A program made the translations under genes and the position numbers. A stretch of DNA of 64,000 nucleotides, taken from NCBI RefSeq assembly GCF_003308995.1, contig NZ_QFFJ01000001.1, positions 1,798,001 to 1,862,000 on the forward strand. Reading direction: 5' to 3'. Under the pieces are notes generated by a model. The model was not told where the DNA came from. It made no database searches and saw only the letters and a program-made list of their open reading frames with translations. Below, in pieces: positions 9,749 to 18,235 of this stretch. Positions within the stretch are counted from its first letter, which is position 1. The number at the start of each line of letters is the position of its first letter. Source of the stretch: Chitinophaga flava (lineage in GTDB: Bacteria; Bacteroidota; Bacteroidia; Chitinophagales; Chitinophagaceae).

Positions 9749-10702
9749 TTAGTGTTCTTCGTAAAAGCCCATACCAGAGAACTTATCGATCCTTTGTTCG
9801 ATACGTACATCGGGATCAATTTTCTTCAGTTCTGCGAGTGTTTCTTTGATATAAGTTTTGAGGATGCTGGCCATCTCATCGGGGTTTACGTGGGCACCAC
9901 CGAGCGGTTCACGGACAACACCATCTACCAGACCGAATTTTTTCATGTAGTCAGGCGTGAGTTTGAGCTCTTCGGCCGCTTTCTCTTTGAAGTTCCAGCT
10001 ACGCCAGAGGATGGTGGAGCAGTTTTCGGGAGAGATAACAGTATACCAGCTGTTTTCCAGCATTACCACCTTGTCGCCGATACCGATGCCTAAAGCGCCA
10101 CCGGAAGCACCTTCACCGATGATAACGCAGATCACCGGAACACGGAGTTTCACCATTTCGAAGATATTGCGGGCAATGGCTTCTGCCTGTCCTCTTTCTT
10201 CAGCTTCCAGGCCCGGATAAGCGCCGGGAGTATCGATGAGGGTAACAATAGGCTTGTTGAATCTTTCCGCCAGTTTCATGAGGCGAAGCGCCTTACGGTA
10301 ACCTTCAGGGTTGGCCATACCAAAGTTCCTGAGCTGGCGCATTTTAGTGTTCACGCCTTTCTGCTGACCGATAAACATCACGGTTTCTCCATCCAGGTCA
10401 GCAAAGCCACCTACCATGGCTTTGTCGTCTTTCACATTCCGGTCGCCGTGCAGTTCCACGAAGTTGGTGCACATTTTTTCGATATACGCCAAAGTATACG
10501 GCCTATCCGGATGACGGCTGAGCTGTACACGCTGGAAGGCAGTGAGATGGGTGTAGATGTTGAGACGGGTGTCCTCAATTTTCTGCTCATATTCTTTCAC
10601 AGTGGCAGAAACATCCACCCCGGATTTTTCACCATTCTCCTTCAGCTTAGCCAGCTGGTCATATAAATCCGCGATAGGTTTTTCGAAATCCAGGAATTGC
10701 AT
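9749..10702 (-). CDS. accA: Acetyl-CoA carboxylase carboxyltransferase subunit alpha
   Basis: Alpha half of the carboxyltransferase that makes malonyl-CoA for fatty acid synthesis. At 317 residues it is of normal length. An N-terminal coiled coil ([20 protein letters not shown]) is followed by [18 protein letters not shown], the oxyanion-type glycine motif [12 protein letters not shown], and [12 protein letters not shown], all family hallmarks. accD is not in the window, as is usual in Bacteroidota. The ATG at 10702 gives the expected N-terminus. Confidence 0.97.
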   Translation of the reverse strand: MQFLDFEKPIADLYDQLAKLKENGEKSGVDVSATVKEYEQKIEDTRLNIYTHLTAFQRVQLSRHPDRPYTLAYIEKMCTNFVELHGDRNVKDDKAMVGGFADLDGETVMFIGQQKGVNTKMRQLRNFGMANPEGYRKALRLMKLAERFNKPIVTLIDTPGAYPGLEAEERGQAEAIARNIFEMVKLRVPVICVIIGEGASGGALGIGIGDKVVMLENSWYTVISPENCSTILWRSWNFKEKAAEELKLTPDYMKKFGLVDGVVREPLGGAHVNPDEMASILKTYIKETLAELKKIDPDVRIEQRIDKFSGMGFYEEH

Positions 10703-10766
10703 AATTTGTTTAATTGGTTAAAGATCGGGTGTAAAGATAGTGCTGAAAATTTTTTTTAAAAAAGAT

Positions 10767-10798
10767 TTGCTTAATTGGGAACTTTGTTGCTATCTTTG
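10767..10798 (+). promoter_or_regulatory. tRNA-Asp 1 promoter
   Basis: TTG at 10767-10769 and TATCTTTG at 10791-10798 are separated by 21 nt, matching the Bacteroidota sigma-A pattern TTG-N(19-21)-TAnnTTTG. The same spacing and boxes precede the other two tRNA-Asp copies. Confidence 0.7.
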
Positions 10799-10871
10799 CA
10801 ATCCCAAAACGGAGGAATACAACAGATTGGGAAACAGAAAGATAGCTAGGCAATAGCGATTTTTTGAAGAA

Positions 10872-10945
10872 GGATTGGTAGTTCAGTTGGTTAGAATGCC
10901 GCCCTGTCACGGCGGAGGTCGCGGGTTCGAGTCCCGTCCAGTCCG
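10872..10945 (+). tRNA. tRNA-Asp(GTC), copy 1
   Basis: A 74-nt cloverleaf: acceptor stem GGATTGG/CCAGTCC with one T-G pair, D-arm GTTCAGTTGGTTAGAAT, anticodon stem CCGCC/GGCGG with loop CTGTCAC (anticodon GTC), and T-arm CGGGTTCGAGTCCCG. The discriminator base is G and CCA is not encoded. The gene is identical to copies 2 and 3. Confidence 0.97.
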
Positions 10946-10956
10946 CAGAATTAGTT

Positions 10957-10990
10957 AAAACCCGCTCAGTGAGCGGGTTTTCTGTTTTTA
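10957..10990 (+). terminator. Terminator of tRNA-Asp 1
   Basis: Perfect 11-bp stem AAAACCCGCTC/GAGCGGGTTTT (10957-10981, loop AGT), then a T-rich tail, 11 nt after the tRNA. Confidence 0.85.
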
Positions 10991-11071
10991 TCCCCTGATG
11001 ATTTAATACCTTTTAAAAAATTCCCGGCAGATCCTTATTTTAAAGCTATTTTACGGATCACCTATACCACT

Positions 11072-11977
11072 ATGCGCTTCTCCAGGCCCTCCATCATCTG
11101 CACCAAAACCATCCTGCTCCTGCTACTATCTTCTTTTTTGTCCTGCCACAACAGGAAAGAAAAAAATCCGATGCATTACTTTGACGCCATCGCAGCCAAT
11201 GATATCAAAATGGGTAAACCCAGAGAAGGGGAATGGCTTTTCAGACACAAAGAGAAAGGACAGACTTTTGAAGCCTATAAAAAATGTCGCCTGGTAAAGC
11301 CAACACAAGACAAGTCGGTGCTTTACCTGCTGCCGGTGGGCGATTTCACCGAACTTCAGCAAAAAGCATTACTGGCCACCCGGCAATACACCGCCATTTT
11401 CTTTCAGTTAAAAACAGTGCTGCTGCCACCTGTTTCAGACAAAACCGTTCCCTCGTTTGCCATGCGCCAGGAAGAAGACGGTCATATGCAGTTACTGGCC
11501 CCCTATTTACTGGACAGCCTTCTCAAAGGCAAAATACCCCAAGACGGTATTGCCCTGCACGCCATCAGCGCCCAGGACCTGTATCCACAAAATGACTGGA
11601 ATTATGTATTCGGACTAGCCTCCTATGTCGATAGCGTGGGTATCACTTCTATATACCGGTTACAAAACCAACAGCTGGATACTGCTAACTTCAAACTATG
11701 TCTGAGAAGATTAATGAAAATTACATCGCATGAAATTGGGCATATACTGTCACTACGCCATTGCATATACGCAAAATGCAGAATGAATGGCACCAACAGT
11801 CTGGATGAAACCGATCAAACTCCCGCCCGCCTTTGCTCCGAATGTCAGCGAAAATTGTTTTATAACATTGGCTATGATAATGTACAACGGTTGAAACAGC
11901 TGATCCACTTCTGCCAGGACAATGGACTGGAAAATGATGCAGCGGTTTTTAAAACAGACCTTGATGCCATTGAATAA
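11072..11977 (+). CDS. Archaemetzincin-family zinc metalloprotease, lipoprotein
   Basis: 301-residue protein with a hydrophobic leader ending in a lipobox-like FLSC (Cys25), so probably a membrane-anchored lipoprotein. The catalytic region is diagnostic of archaemetzincins: HEIGHILSLRH (His220, Glu221, His224, His230), then Cys231, Cys236 and Met238, then CSEC (Cys255, Cys258). These provide a catalytic zinc and a second structural four-cysteine zinc site. The substrate is unknown; members are usually compact soluble aminopeptidase-like enzymes. The N-terminal half (30-200) is the usual alpha/beta archaemetzincin core. Single gene, convergent with the 11980 gene. Confidence 0.9.
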   Translation: MRFSRPSIICTKTILLLLLSSFLSCHNRKEKNPMHYFDAIAANDIKMGKPREGEWLFRHKEKGQTFEAYKKCRLVKPTQDKSVLYLLPVGDFTELQQKALLATRQYTAIFFQLKTVLLPPVSDKTVPSFAMRQEEDGHMQLLAPYLLDSLLKGKIPQDGIALHAISAQDLYPQNDWNYVFGLASYVDSVGITSIYRLQNQQLDTANFKLCLRRLMKITSHEIGHILSLRHCIYAKCRMNGTNSLDETDQTPARLCSECQRKLFYNIGYDNVQRLKQLIHFCQDNGLENDAAVFKTDLDAIE

Positions 11978-11979
11978 CT

Positions 11980-12570
11980 TTATTTCACATTCAGTTCCGG
12001 CAGCTTATACGCCGCTACAGCCTCCACCAGCTTCTGCTTATCTGTCTTTAGTTTTTTCAGGAAAGCTTCCACCTCTTTTCCATAAGCCCGCTGGCTGGCA
12101 GCCAACAGCAGCACACCTTTTGTATTGCCATTACTAACAGACTGGTAACGATATACATTACGCTCCACAATCAGGATACTATTTCCATCAGCAGCATTCT
12201 GGCTGACCAGGAAATCGAGTATGTACTGATTATCTTTTTCATAAATGTTGTAATTCACCACCGGATTAACAGCTTTCATCTTTTTCAATTCCTCCACCTT
12301 CTGATTTACAAGGTCTTGCGGTTGGAAATCACCTTTGAGAAAATCCACTGTTACCAGTGATTTGAATTTTTCCAGATTATCTCCTGCTGTCAGATATTCC
12401 TGCTTGTAGTAGTTGTTGTTGGGATGAGAAGACCATACCAGGCTATAACTTGCATTGTTCAAATGAAGCGGACCCGGAATATTCAGATAGTCGTTTGTTT
12501 TAGACTGCGCTCCCGCCCAGGAAGCCCACAGCCCCAGGAATATGCTTAATACTTTTGTTTTGTTATTCAT
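11980..12570 (-). CDS. Hypothetical exported protein (196 aa)
   Basis: A signal peptide (residues 1-22, ending WAGAQ) followed by a soluble domain of about 175 residues rich in N, Y, K and L. It has no recognised catalytic motif, and no family is identified. It is the last gene of a minus-strand cluster: its ATG overlaps the end of the DMP19-type gene by 8 nt, so it is translationally coupled to it. A periplasmic partner of the upstream products is possible but purely inferred. Confidence 0.75.
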   Translation of the reverse strand: MNNKTKVLSIFLGLWASWAGAQSKTNDYLNIPGPLHLNNASYSLVWSSHPNNNYYKQEYLTAGDNLEKFKSLVTVDFLKGDFQPQDLVNQKVEELKKMKAVNPVVNYNIYEKDNQYILDFLVSQNAADGNSILIVERNVYRYQSVSNGNTKGVLLLAASQRAYGKEVEAFLKKLKTDKQKLVEAVAAYKLPELNVK

Positions 12571-13015
12571 TTGGTTTCAGATAATAATTGTAACATAATA
12601 ACTGCAGATCATCCGGATTATCCCAATATAGATTATCCAGTTCCTCCAGCCTTTGCTCCTGTTCTACTGTCAGATAGTCTCCCAGGTATTTGGGGATATC
12701 CCATAATGCCGTCAGCCTTTCATCATCCTGCACCACGGCGATAGTGGATTCATACTCCGTAATAATCTGAAGACATTTAACGGCGCCTAACTGTTGTAAT
12801 ATCTTCTGTGTTTCGAGAAAATTATCATAGCCCCAGTTGCAGAAATACTGTAAAAAACCGCCGTTATACATATCTGCTTCCAGTCGCCAGATCCTGACTA
12901 CTTCCTGCTCTTTTTCAGAGAGTTTGTCCAGCTTTCCTTCATGCTGAGAGAACAGTTTCTCCACCAGCTTATAGGAATAATCATCAAATGCTTTTCTTTG
13001 TTCATCCTGTTGCAT
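12563..13015 (-). CDS. DMP19/DUF4375-family protein
   Basis: A 150-residue acidic, mostly helical protein. The conserved features are RIWRLEADMYNGGFLQYFCNWG, WDIP and a C-terminal LEELDNLYWDNPDDL stretch, which fit the DUF4375 (DMP19) family. The founding member is a Neisseria protein described as a DNA mimic that sequesters a transcription factor. Most members are uncharacterised, so that function cannot be transferred safely. A GTG six nt upstream (13021) overlaps the previous stop, but the ATG at 13015 is preferred. It is embedded in a cluster with the 13021 and 11980 genes. Confidence 0.75.
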   Translation of the reverse strand: MQQDEQRKAFDDYSYKLVEKLFSQHEGKLDKLSEKEQEVVRIWRLEADMYNGGFLQYFCNWGYDNFLETQKILQQLGAVKCLQIITEYESTIAVVQDDERLTALWDIPKYLGDYLTVEQEQRLEELDNLYWDNPDDLQLLCYNYYLKPNE

Positions 13016-13020
13016 ATACA

Positions 13021-14121
13021 CTACTTGAGAGACGATTCACGGTTTAATATAATTAACCGTTTATTCTTTTCTGATTTATCAGTTCGGGGATAAAACACCA
13101 CAGCATAGGCATTTTCACGGGTTTTATTCAACCCTGAAAGGATCAGGTTATCAACGGGCATTGCTATGATTTCACCAGTGAGGAGGTTTTTATACCCTTG
13201 TTGACCTTTGCTGTAGAATAACTCCAGCAGCTGACCATTTTTGAGTACCAGCCACCCGTTGCCCGCCCCTGTATTAAACCTGACAACACAGGTGCCGTCA
13301 CCGATCTGTACCGGCCTCCAGGTGTTGTATAATTCATCTCCCAGATCAAACAGCAGCTCCTTCTTCACCGAGCCATCCATATCCAGGGTTATTATTTCCA
13401 GCTGGCCGCCGGAATTGGTCAGGAGATAACCGGTACCACTAAACGACAATTGTAATATTTCCCGGAACCAGGTCTGGCTGGTGGAGATAACCCGTGTTTT
13501 TATTTCATTGCCTTTTTCATCTACCTGTCTATGTACCCACTGACCGTTATCTCTGGCCAACAGGTGTATTTCATGGTTGGAGATGTGCATTTTATTTTTA
13601 GCAGGAAGAGGAATTTTGACGTAGTTCTTTTTCTTCAGCACTTCCTCTTTAAACCCGATGACCAGCATTTTGTCTGGTTTCTTATCGGATAAGCTGTCCA
13701 GATCAAAAAACACGACGGCATTATTCACCACTCCTTTAAAATCGCCCATAAAAGGCTTGCTGCCCTTGGGTTTTTCCAGGTGTTCCCTATCAAACAGCGG
13801 TATACTGATTTCCAGTTCCTTATCGGGATCGTATGGTATTACAGAGACATAACCTTTACCTGCGGGACTTGTAAAAAACCGGGGCAAGATGCCGTCATCT
13901 TCCTTATAGCTGTTTACCACCTGTCCATCTGCATCGATGAAGGTGTACACCAGATTATAAGAACGGCTGTTATAAACATAAATGCCGATGAGGGATTGCC
14001 CATCGAGGGAGAGGTTGCCACTATGAGATAACTCAACTGCGGCTGTTAACACCGTAATTGTTCCCGATGCTGTTTTGCTGGTTTCAATGTCGAATGGACT
14101 GACGGTTTCGATATTTTTCAT
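13021..14121 (-). CDS. Hypothetical protein, beta-propeller-like (366 aa)
   Basis: No signal peptide is seen. The sequence is beta-strand rich with several short repeats of the type xxLxxDGxxxxxxxF (TFIDADGQVV, ITLDMDGSVK, RPVQIGDGTCVVRF). This suggests a WD/NHL/YVTN-like propeller, but no blade signature is strong enough to name a family. The C-terminus (FYPRTDKSEKNKRLIILNRES) is charged. It is directly followed by the DMP19-type gene with no gap, so the two are co-transcribed. Confidence 0.7.
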   Translation of the reverse strand: MKNIETVSPFDIETSKTASGTITVLTAAVELSHSGNLSLDGQSLIGIYVYNSRSYNLVYTFIDADGQVVNSYKEDDGILPRFFTSPAGKGYVSVIPYDPDKELEISIPLFDREHLEKPKGSKPFMGDFKGVVNNAVVFFDLDSLSDKKPDKMLVIGFKEEVLKKKNYVKIPLPAKNKMHISNHEIHLLARDNGQWVHRQVDEKGNEIKTRVISTSQTWFREILQLSFSGTGYLLTNSGGQLEIITLDMDGSVKKELLFDLGDELYNTWRPVQIGDGTCVVRFNTGAGNGWLVLKNGQLLELFYSKGQQGYKNLLTGEIIAMPVDNLILSGLNKTRENAYAVVFYPRTDKSEKNKRLIILNRESSLK

Positions 14122-14264
14122 TTCAGGGTATGATCAAAATTTTCCATCAGGATTTCAGTTGGCTAGTTAAGACTGGTACCTAATGGGGGTTAGCAAATTT
14201 ATTCAATTGACAATCAAAAAAACTACATTGAAGAGCAAGATACAAAAATTTAAAACGGAGCTGG

Positions 14265-15347
14265 TTATTTGAGTTTCCTTTTTATTTTCCTCAGTATCTC
14301 GGGGAGATTGATGGTAAAGGCATCACCTTTGTATTTGGTAACGGTTAAAACACCTTCAATGAGATCTTCTTCTTCAGCCGTCTTTGGGGTCATAGCATGG
14401 CCGTCCAGGAGTTGTTTGTACTGATAATTGCAGAGTTGTAGCTGCCCGATGGTAGCGTCTTTCATTTGCAGCAGCGCTTTGGCCATTTCCCATTGCGATT
14501 TTAAATGCAGCACATTGGCACGTAACTGTGCCAGGCTGATATCATACATATTTCCGGATAATTCGTCGAATTCCTGTGAACCAGGAATGGCGAGGTATAC
14601 CGCCAGCGCTTCGCGGATCTGTGACAATGCTTCTTCTTTGTTTTCCGGAATTACTTTTAACATCGTAGTACCTCCCTTCTCTTCAATTTCTGTTTCTGCT
14701 TCGATACCCAGATCAGAGAGAAATTGCGTGAAGTAAATGAGATATTGTTTGCAGGCGGTTTTAACGGAGGAAGGGAAATGGAAATAGGTGATGAGTTTGT
14801 CTTTGTCCAGTTTGCTTTGGAGGATTTCTTCTGTTTTATTCCATGCTGACTGCATGGTTTCTGTCATCTCTGCCAGGCAAATACCTAAGTTCATTTCCTT
14901 CTCCTCTACATCATATTTAATCCCAAATCCATCGAAGGGATCGTCAGTGTCACTTTGATAATAGCAATATTTTGTTTTAAGTTTTTCTAACACACTGGCG
15001 AACACCGACGAAAAATCAAGCACACTCCAGGGCTTGGCCCAAAGAGAGGCTTCAAAATCAAAATCTATACTAATATGGAGATTTTTGAGAGGAGTTTTCC
15101 TTATGACAGTTTCCCCAAGGTATATATAATAGGAAACCGTCTGTTTTCCACTATCAACATCCACAGCTTTCTCAATAAAAAAATCGTTGAAATGGCTTGC
15201 CAGCTCTTCAAATGAATATTCCGAGAGTAAATCAATTACTTTGGGGTTACTGAAAGTACCCGATACATGATCATTATAACCCGCCTCTTTATCCAATACC
15301 CCATTCACTCTGATTCCTTCTTCCCCTAAAAATTCAACTTTTAACAT
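14265..15347 (-). CDS. Hypothetical protein with C-terminal coiled coil (360 aa)
   Basis: Soluble protein that I cannot assign to a family. The N-terminal ~180 residues look alpha/beta. A segment at about 230-265 (VIPENKEEALSQIREALAVYLAIPG) and the following helix with heptad-like Q/L/K spacing (AQLRANVLHLKSQWEMAKALLQMKDATIGQLQL is split here: AQLRANVLHLKSQ, then WEMAKALLQMKDATIG) suggest an oligomerising coiled coil. The C-terminus ends in a basic IKRKLK. It is 144 nt upstream of the 13021 gene on the same strand and may head that cluster. Confidence 0.65.
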   Translation of the reverse strand: MLKVEFLGEEGIRVNGVLDKEAGYNDHVSGTFSNPKVIDLLSEYSFEELASHFNDFFIEKAVDVDSGKQTVSYYIYLGETVIRKTPLKNLHISIDFDFEASLWAKPWSVLDFSSVFASVLEKLKTKYCYYQSDTDDPFDGFGIKYDVEEKEMNLGICLAEMTETMQSAWNKTEEILQSKLDKDKLITYFHFPSSVKTACKQYLIYFTQFLSDLGIEAETEIEEKGGTTMLKVIPENKEEALSQIREALAVYLAIPGSQEFDELSGNMYDISLAQLRANVLHLKSQWEMAKALLQMKDATIGQLQLCNYQYKQLLDGHAMTPKTAEEEDLIEGVLTVTKYKGDAFTINLPEILRKIKRKLK

Positions 15348-15489
15348 CTCTCCTTTTTACCTATATACAATTTTCCAAACCCAAGATGGTAGACACTTTC
15401 CTTCTTTCTGAAAAATTTTTCCCATTCCTGTCCTATTTGAAATAATTCAGTTGACATAAGGGTATAACATTCACCATAAATCAATTGAC

Positions 15490-16041
15490 ATGAATACTTT
15501 TCTTCCTCCTATTGAGCATCCTAAAGGACTGATAATGAAGCTTGTTTATTTTTTAACCCGTAAACAGTTCGGTAAAGTGCTGACCCCGCTGAAGGTACAT
15601 GCCGCGCGGCTTCCTTTGTCATTTGGCATGTTTTACAATAAAGTGAGCCAACTGGATAAAAAGCTGAGTTTATCAATGGAAACCGTCATGCTGGTGCGTC
15701 AGCATGTAGCCAGACTGAACATCTGCCTTTTTTGCATAGATATTGCCCGTTATAAAGCGTTGGAAACTTCCATGAACGATGCAAAAATAGACGCACTGGC
15801 AGAATACAGTACTAGTCCGCTTTTCACGCAGGCCGAAAAAGCATTGCTGGACTATGCAACCGAACTGACAGTAGATAAAAAAGTAGATCCGGGTACCTTT
15901 GCCCGGCTGGCCTTATACTATTCTGAAAGAGAGATCTGTGAGATCGTATGGCTGGTTGCCAGTGAGCACCTGTACAATATGACCAATATCGGGTTAGATA
16001 TCCATTCAGACATGCTTTGCAAAATCCCGCAGAAAAAATAA
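15490..16041 (+). CDS. Carboxymuconolactone decarboxylase/AhpD-like protein
   Basis: 183-residue all-helical protein of the CMD/AhpD superfamily. The conserved CxxC motif is in LNICLFCIDIARYKAL (Cys at about 78 and 81), followed by the helix carrying the histidine-region equivalent. LFTQAEKALLDYATELT and the C-terminal EICEIVWLVASEHLYNMTN also match. AhpD-like members act as peroxidase/disulfide reductases through the CxxC; whether this one does is inferred. Single-gene unit ending in a strong hairpin. Confidence 0.8.
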   Translation: MNTFLPPIEHPKGLIMKLVYFLTRKQFGKVLTPLKVHAARLPLSFGMFYNKVSQLDKKLSLSMETVMLVRQHVARLNICLFCIDIARYKALETSMNDAKIDALAEYSTSPLFTQAEKALLDYATELTVDKKVDPGTFARLALYYSEREICEIVWLVASEHLYNMTNIGLDIHSDMLCKIPQKK

Positions 16042-16050
16042 AATATTATC

Positions 16051-16083
16051 GCCTCCGGCCTGCTTTTCAGACAGGCCGGAGGC
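16051..16083 (+). terminator. Hairpin after CMD gene
   Basis: Perfect 12-bp GC-rich stem GCCTCCGGCCTG/CAGGCCGGAGGC (16051-16062 with 16072-16083), extended by TATTAT/ATAATA; only a weak T-rich tail follows. Confidence 0.7.
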
Positions 16084-16175
16084 AATAATATCCAACCAGT
16101 GTAGCCATTGACGTGAGGACAGCAGTAACTTTCGGGAATTAAATTATATTCGCTGTCAAATCTTTCCGCCACCCA

Positions 16176-16754
16176 ATGCCTATTATTCAACCCGATCAAC
16201 CCGAACTCTTACCCGGTTATCCCAGGATCTATGCCTACGAATCCGGACATCCTCTGAATAAAAAGGGAACCATCCGTATACGAAGTACTACTGATAAATC
16301 GCTGCGCACTTTTATGATGACACTGGATAAAGACCGGTATGTATTTCCTGATTCTTCTGCTAATGTGCTGATATTCGTTTACTTCTTTTTAATCGTCCTC
16401 ACCTTTAAAATAGCCTCATCCGTCATTGAGGAGTTTATACCATTGCTGCTAACAGGCATGGTGTTAGTGGCAGTAGTCCTGACTCTTCTTACCAGGAAAT
16501 GTTCTCTTTTCCTGAACCCCGGGATACAAATCGACGCCAGGGGCATCAGTTACAAGGCAGATTTTTACTCCTGGGATAATATTGATGCCACGTATATTGT
16601 GGAAAGAAACCTTCACAAACATTATGAGCATCTATTAGTGCTGGCGACTAAGAATAACGGCATCCAGTACATTAGCATACACGCTAAGGGCCTGACTCCT
16701 GTGTATGTTAAAATAGCTACCGTTATTAATCATTTCAACAGAAAGGTATACTAA
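16176..16754 (+). CDS. Hypothetical membrane protein with two TM helices (192 aa)
   Basis: N-terminal ~65 residues are cytosolic-like, followed by a hairpin of two transmembrane helices (VLIFVYFFLIVLTFKIA at about 69-85, and LLLTGMVLVAVVLTLLT at about 94-110). A C-terminal domain of about 80 residues (IQIDARGISYKADFYSWDNI) resembles a bacterial PH-type domain by pattern only. Function unknown. Its stop overlaps the stop of the convergent zinc-finger gene by 4 nt. Confidence 0.7.
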   Translation: MPIIQPDQPELLPGYPRIYAYESGHPLNKKGTIRIRSTTDKSLRTFMMTLDKDRYVFPDSSANVLIFVYFFLIVLTFKIASSVIEEFIPLLLTGMVLVAVVLTLLTRKCSLFLNPGIQIDARGISYKADFYSWDNIDATYIVERNLHKHYEHLLVLATKNNGIQYISIHAKGLTPVYVKIATVINHFNRKVY

Positions 16755-17014
16755 TATTCCGCGAAGACATCATCTTTATAACACCAGAGCCATTGTTCAC
16801 CTGGTTCTGCCGAAGCGATAACAGGATGGTCCGTCAGATGGTAATGCTGCGTCATGTGCCTGGCGGGAGAATCATCGCAACAAAGGGTGGCGCCACAGGT
16901 CTGGCAGGTGCGCAGATGTACCCAGACGCCGTCGTGTTTGATACATTCTTCGCACACATATGCTTTGGGGGTTTTGATACTGGTAATAGCTTGCAGATGA
17001 GAACAAAGTGCCAT
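16751..17014 (-). CDS. UBP-type zinc finger protein (87 aa)
   Basis: A standalone Zn-finger UBP domain. Cys/His ligands are laid out as CSH near the N-terminus, CEEC, CQTCG, CC, HMTQHYHLTDHP, the pattern of the ubiquitin-protease-type zinc finger. Bacteria with this domain lack the eukaryotic ubiquitin system, so its ligand is unknown. The terminal W-WCY motif is typical of bacterial members. Single gene, convergent with the membrane protein at 16176. Confidence 0.85.
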   Translation of the reverse strand: MALCSHLQAITSIKTPKAYVCEECIKHDGVWVHLRTCQTCGATLCCDDSPARHMTQHYHLTDHPVIASAEPGEQWLWCYKDDVFAEY

Positions 17015-17097
17015 AAGCGTGTTTTTTTATAAGAAAACATAGTTTGTTTACCCACCCGATTTAATCACTAATATTGTGCCCCAAAACGATCCCCTAT

Positions 17098-17787
17098 ATG
17101 ATCACAGAAGCAGCCGCCATTGCTCTGCAGGAAACACTCCGGGCGCAGGTTATCACCACCGATGAGCTCCCATCCCCTATCCGTACAATCGCCGGGACAG
17201 ATGTAGAATATGATAAATCCAGCAACCTGATCGCCGGCAGTGTGGTGGTACTGGACTACAACACGCTGGAGGTACTGGATGTAGCCTCTCATTGTATGGA
17301 AGTTAGTTTTCCCTATATCCCCGGGCTTTTCTCTTTCCGGGAGATGCCGCCTCTATTAGAAGCCTATCATAAACTGAAGATTCAGCCCGACCTGATCATC
17401 TGTGACGGCCAGGGACTGGCCCATCAGCGCCGTTTCGGGCTGGCCTGCCACTTTGGGGTGACACTGGACAAACCTGTTATAGGCTGTGGAAAAACCCGTT
17501 TATGTGGACATTATGAACAACTCGCAGAACCCAGGGGCAGCATTGCACCGCTGATTGCCGAAGAAGACCAGGCATTGATAGGTAATGCCCTGCGTACACA
17601 ACCCGGTATTAATCCGGTATTTGTTTCCTGCGGTCATAAGGTATCCCTGGCCACCGCCACCGATATAGTGCTGAAAATGGCTACTCAATACCGCCTTCCG
17701 GAAACCACCCGGCTGGCAGACCACTATGCACGACTGGCATTGCTGGAATATAAAGACGGCTTAAATCCGCCACCAGCAAGCGAATAG
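17098..17787 (+). CDS. nfi: Endonuclease V
   Basis: Deoxyinosine 3' endonuclease that starts repair of deaminated adenine. At 229 residues it fits the bacterial Nfi length. Metal-binding acids are at Asp35 (AGTDVEY), Glu82 (in FSFREMPP) and Asp103 (ICDGQGLAHQRRFG). The wedge motif FPYIPGLFSF and GCGKTRLCG are also present. A TTG eight codons upstream (17074) is an alternative start, but the ATG at 17098 matches the family N-terminus better. tRNA-Asp 2 lies immediately downstream under its own promoter. Confidence 0.95.
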   Translation: MITEAAAIALQETLRAQVITTDELPSPIRTIAGTDVEYDKSSNLIAGSVVVLDYNTLEVLDVASHCMEVSFPYIPGLFSFREMPPLLEAYHKLKIQPDLIICDGQGLAHQRRFGLACHFGVTLDKPVIGCGKTRLCGHYEQLAEPRGSIAPLIAEEDQALIGNALRTQPGINPVFVSCGHKVSLATATDIVLKMATQYRLPETTRLADHYARLALLEYKDGLNPPPASE

Positions 17788-17817
17788 ACATTTATTTAAA
17801 AAAATTCGTATAATAAT

Positions 17818-17849
17818 TTGGCAGATTGAAATAAATATTTCTATATTTG
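17818..17849 (+). promoter_or_regulatory. tRNA-Asp 2 promoter
   Basis: TTG (17818-17820), 21-nt spacer, TATATTTG (17842-17849): same architecture as the promoters of copies 1 and 3. Confidence 0.7.
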
Positions 17850-17898
17850 CAACCCCAAACGGGAACAACGGAACGGCTCAAAAGCCCACCCATGTTGA

Positions 17899-17972
17899 GG
17901 ATTGGTAGTTCAGTTGGTTAGAATGCCGCCCTGTCACGGCGGAGGTCGCGGGTTCGAGTCCCGTCCAGTCCG
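17899..17972 (+). tRNA. tRNA-Asp(GTC), copy 2
   Basis: Identical 74-nt sequence to copy 1: acceptor GGATTGG/CCAGTCC, anticodon loop CTGTCAC, discriminator G, no encoded CCA. Confidence 0.97.
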
Positions 17973-17973
17973 C

Positions 17974-18014
17974 AAAAAGGGACAAATCATCATCGGTATG
18001 ATTTGTCCCTTTTT
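17974..18014 (+). terminator. Terminator of tRNA-Asp 2
   Basis: 17-bp stem (17974-17990 with 17998-18014) starting with AAAAAGGGACAAATCAT and ending in T5, one nt after the tRNA. Confidence 0.85.
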
Positions 18015-18235
18015 CGTTTGAGATAGAATGCCACACAAGCTTGCCATTAACACGAAGGCTTCCTTTACTTCCGGTTCGATATGTGTCAGGGCAGCCCGGC
18101 CTAATTACAATAGCTCATCCAAATTATCATACAACATCATCTTCCCTGAATATCTTTAGTAACTCGATTCCAAATTTGTTTTATTAACAGTGCAACCTTT
18201 TTCAGGTGCATTCATTATAATATAAATTCTAATGT

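Noticed and set aside
9667..9819. 51-codon N-terminal extension of dapA
   Set aside because: It overlaps the accA terminator and the end of accA and does not resemble any DapA N-terminus.
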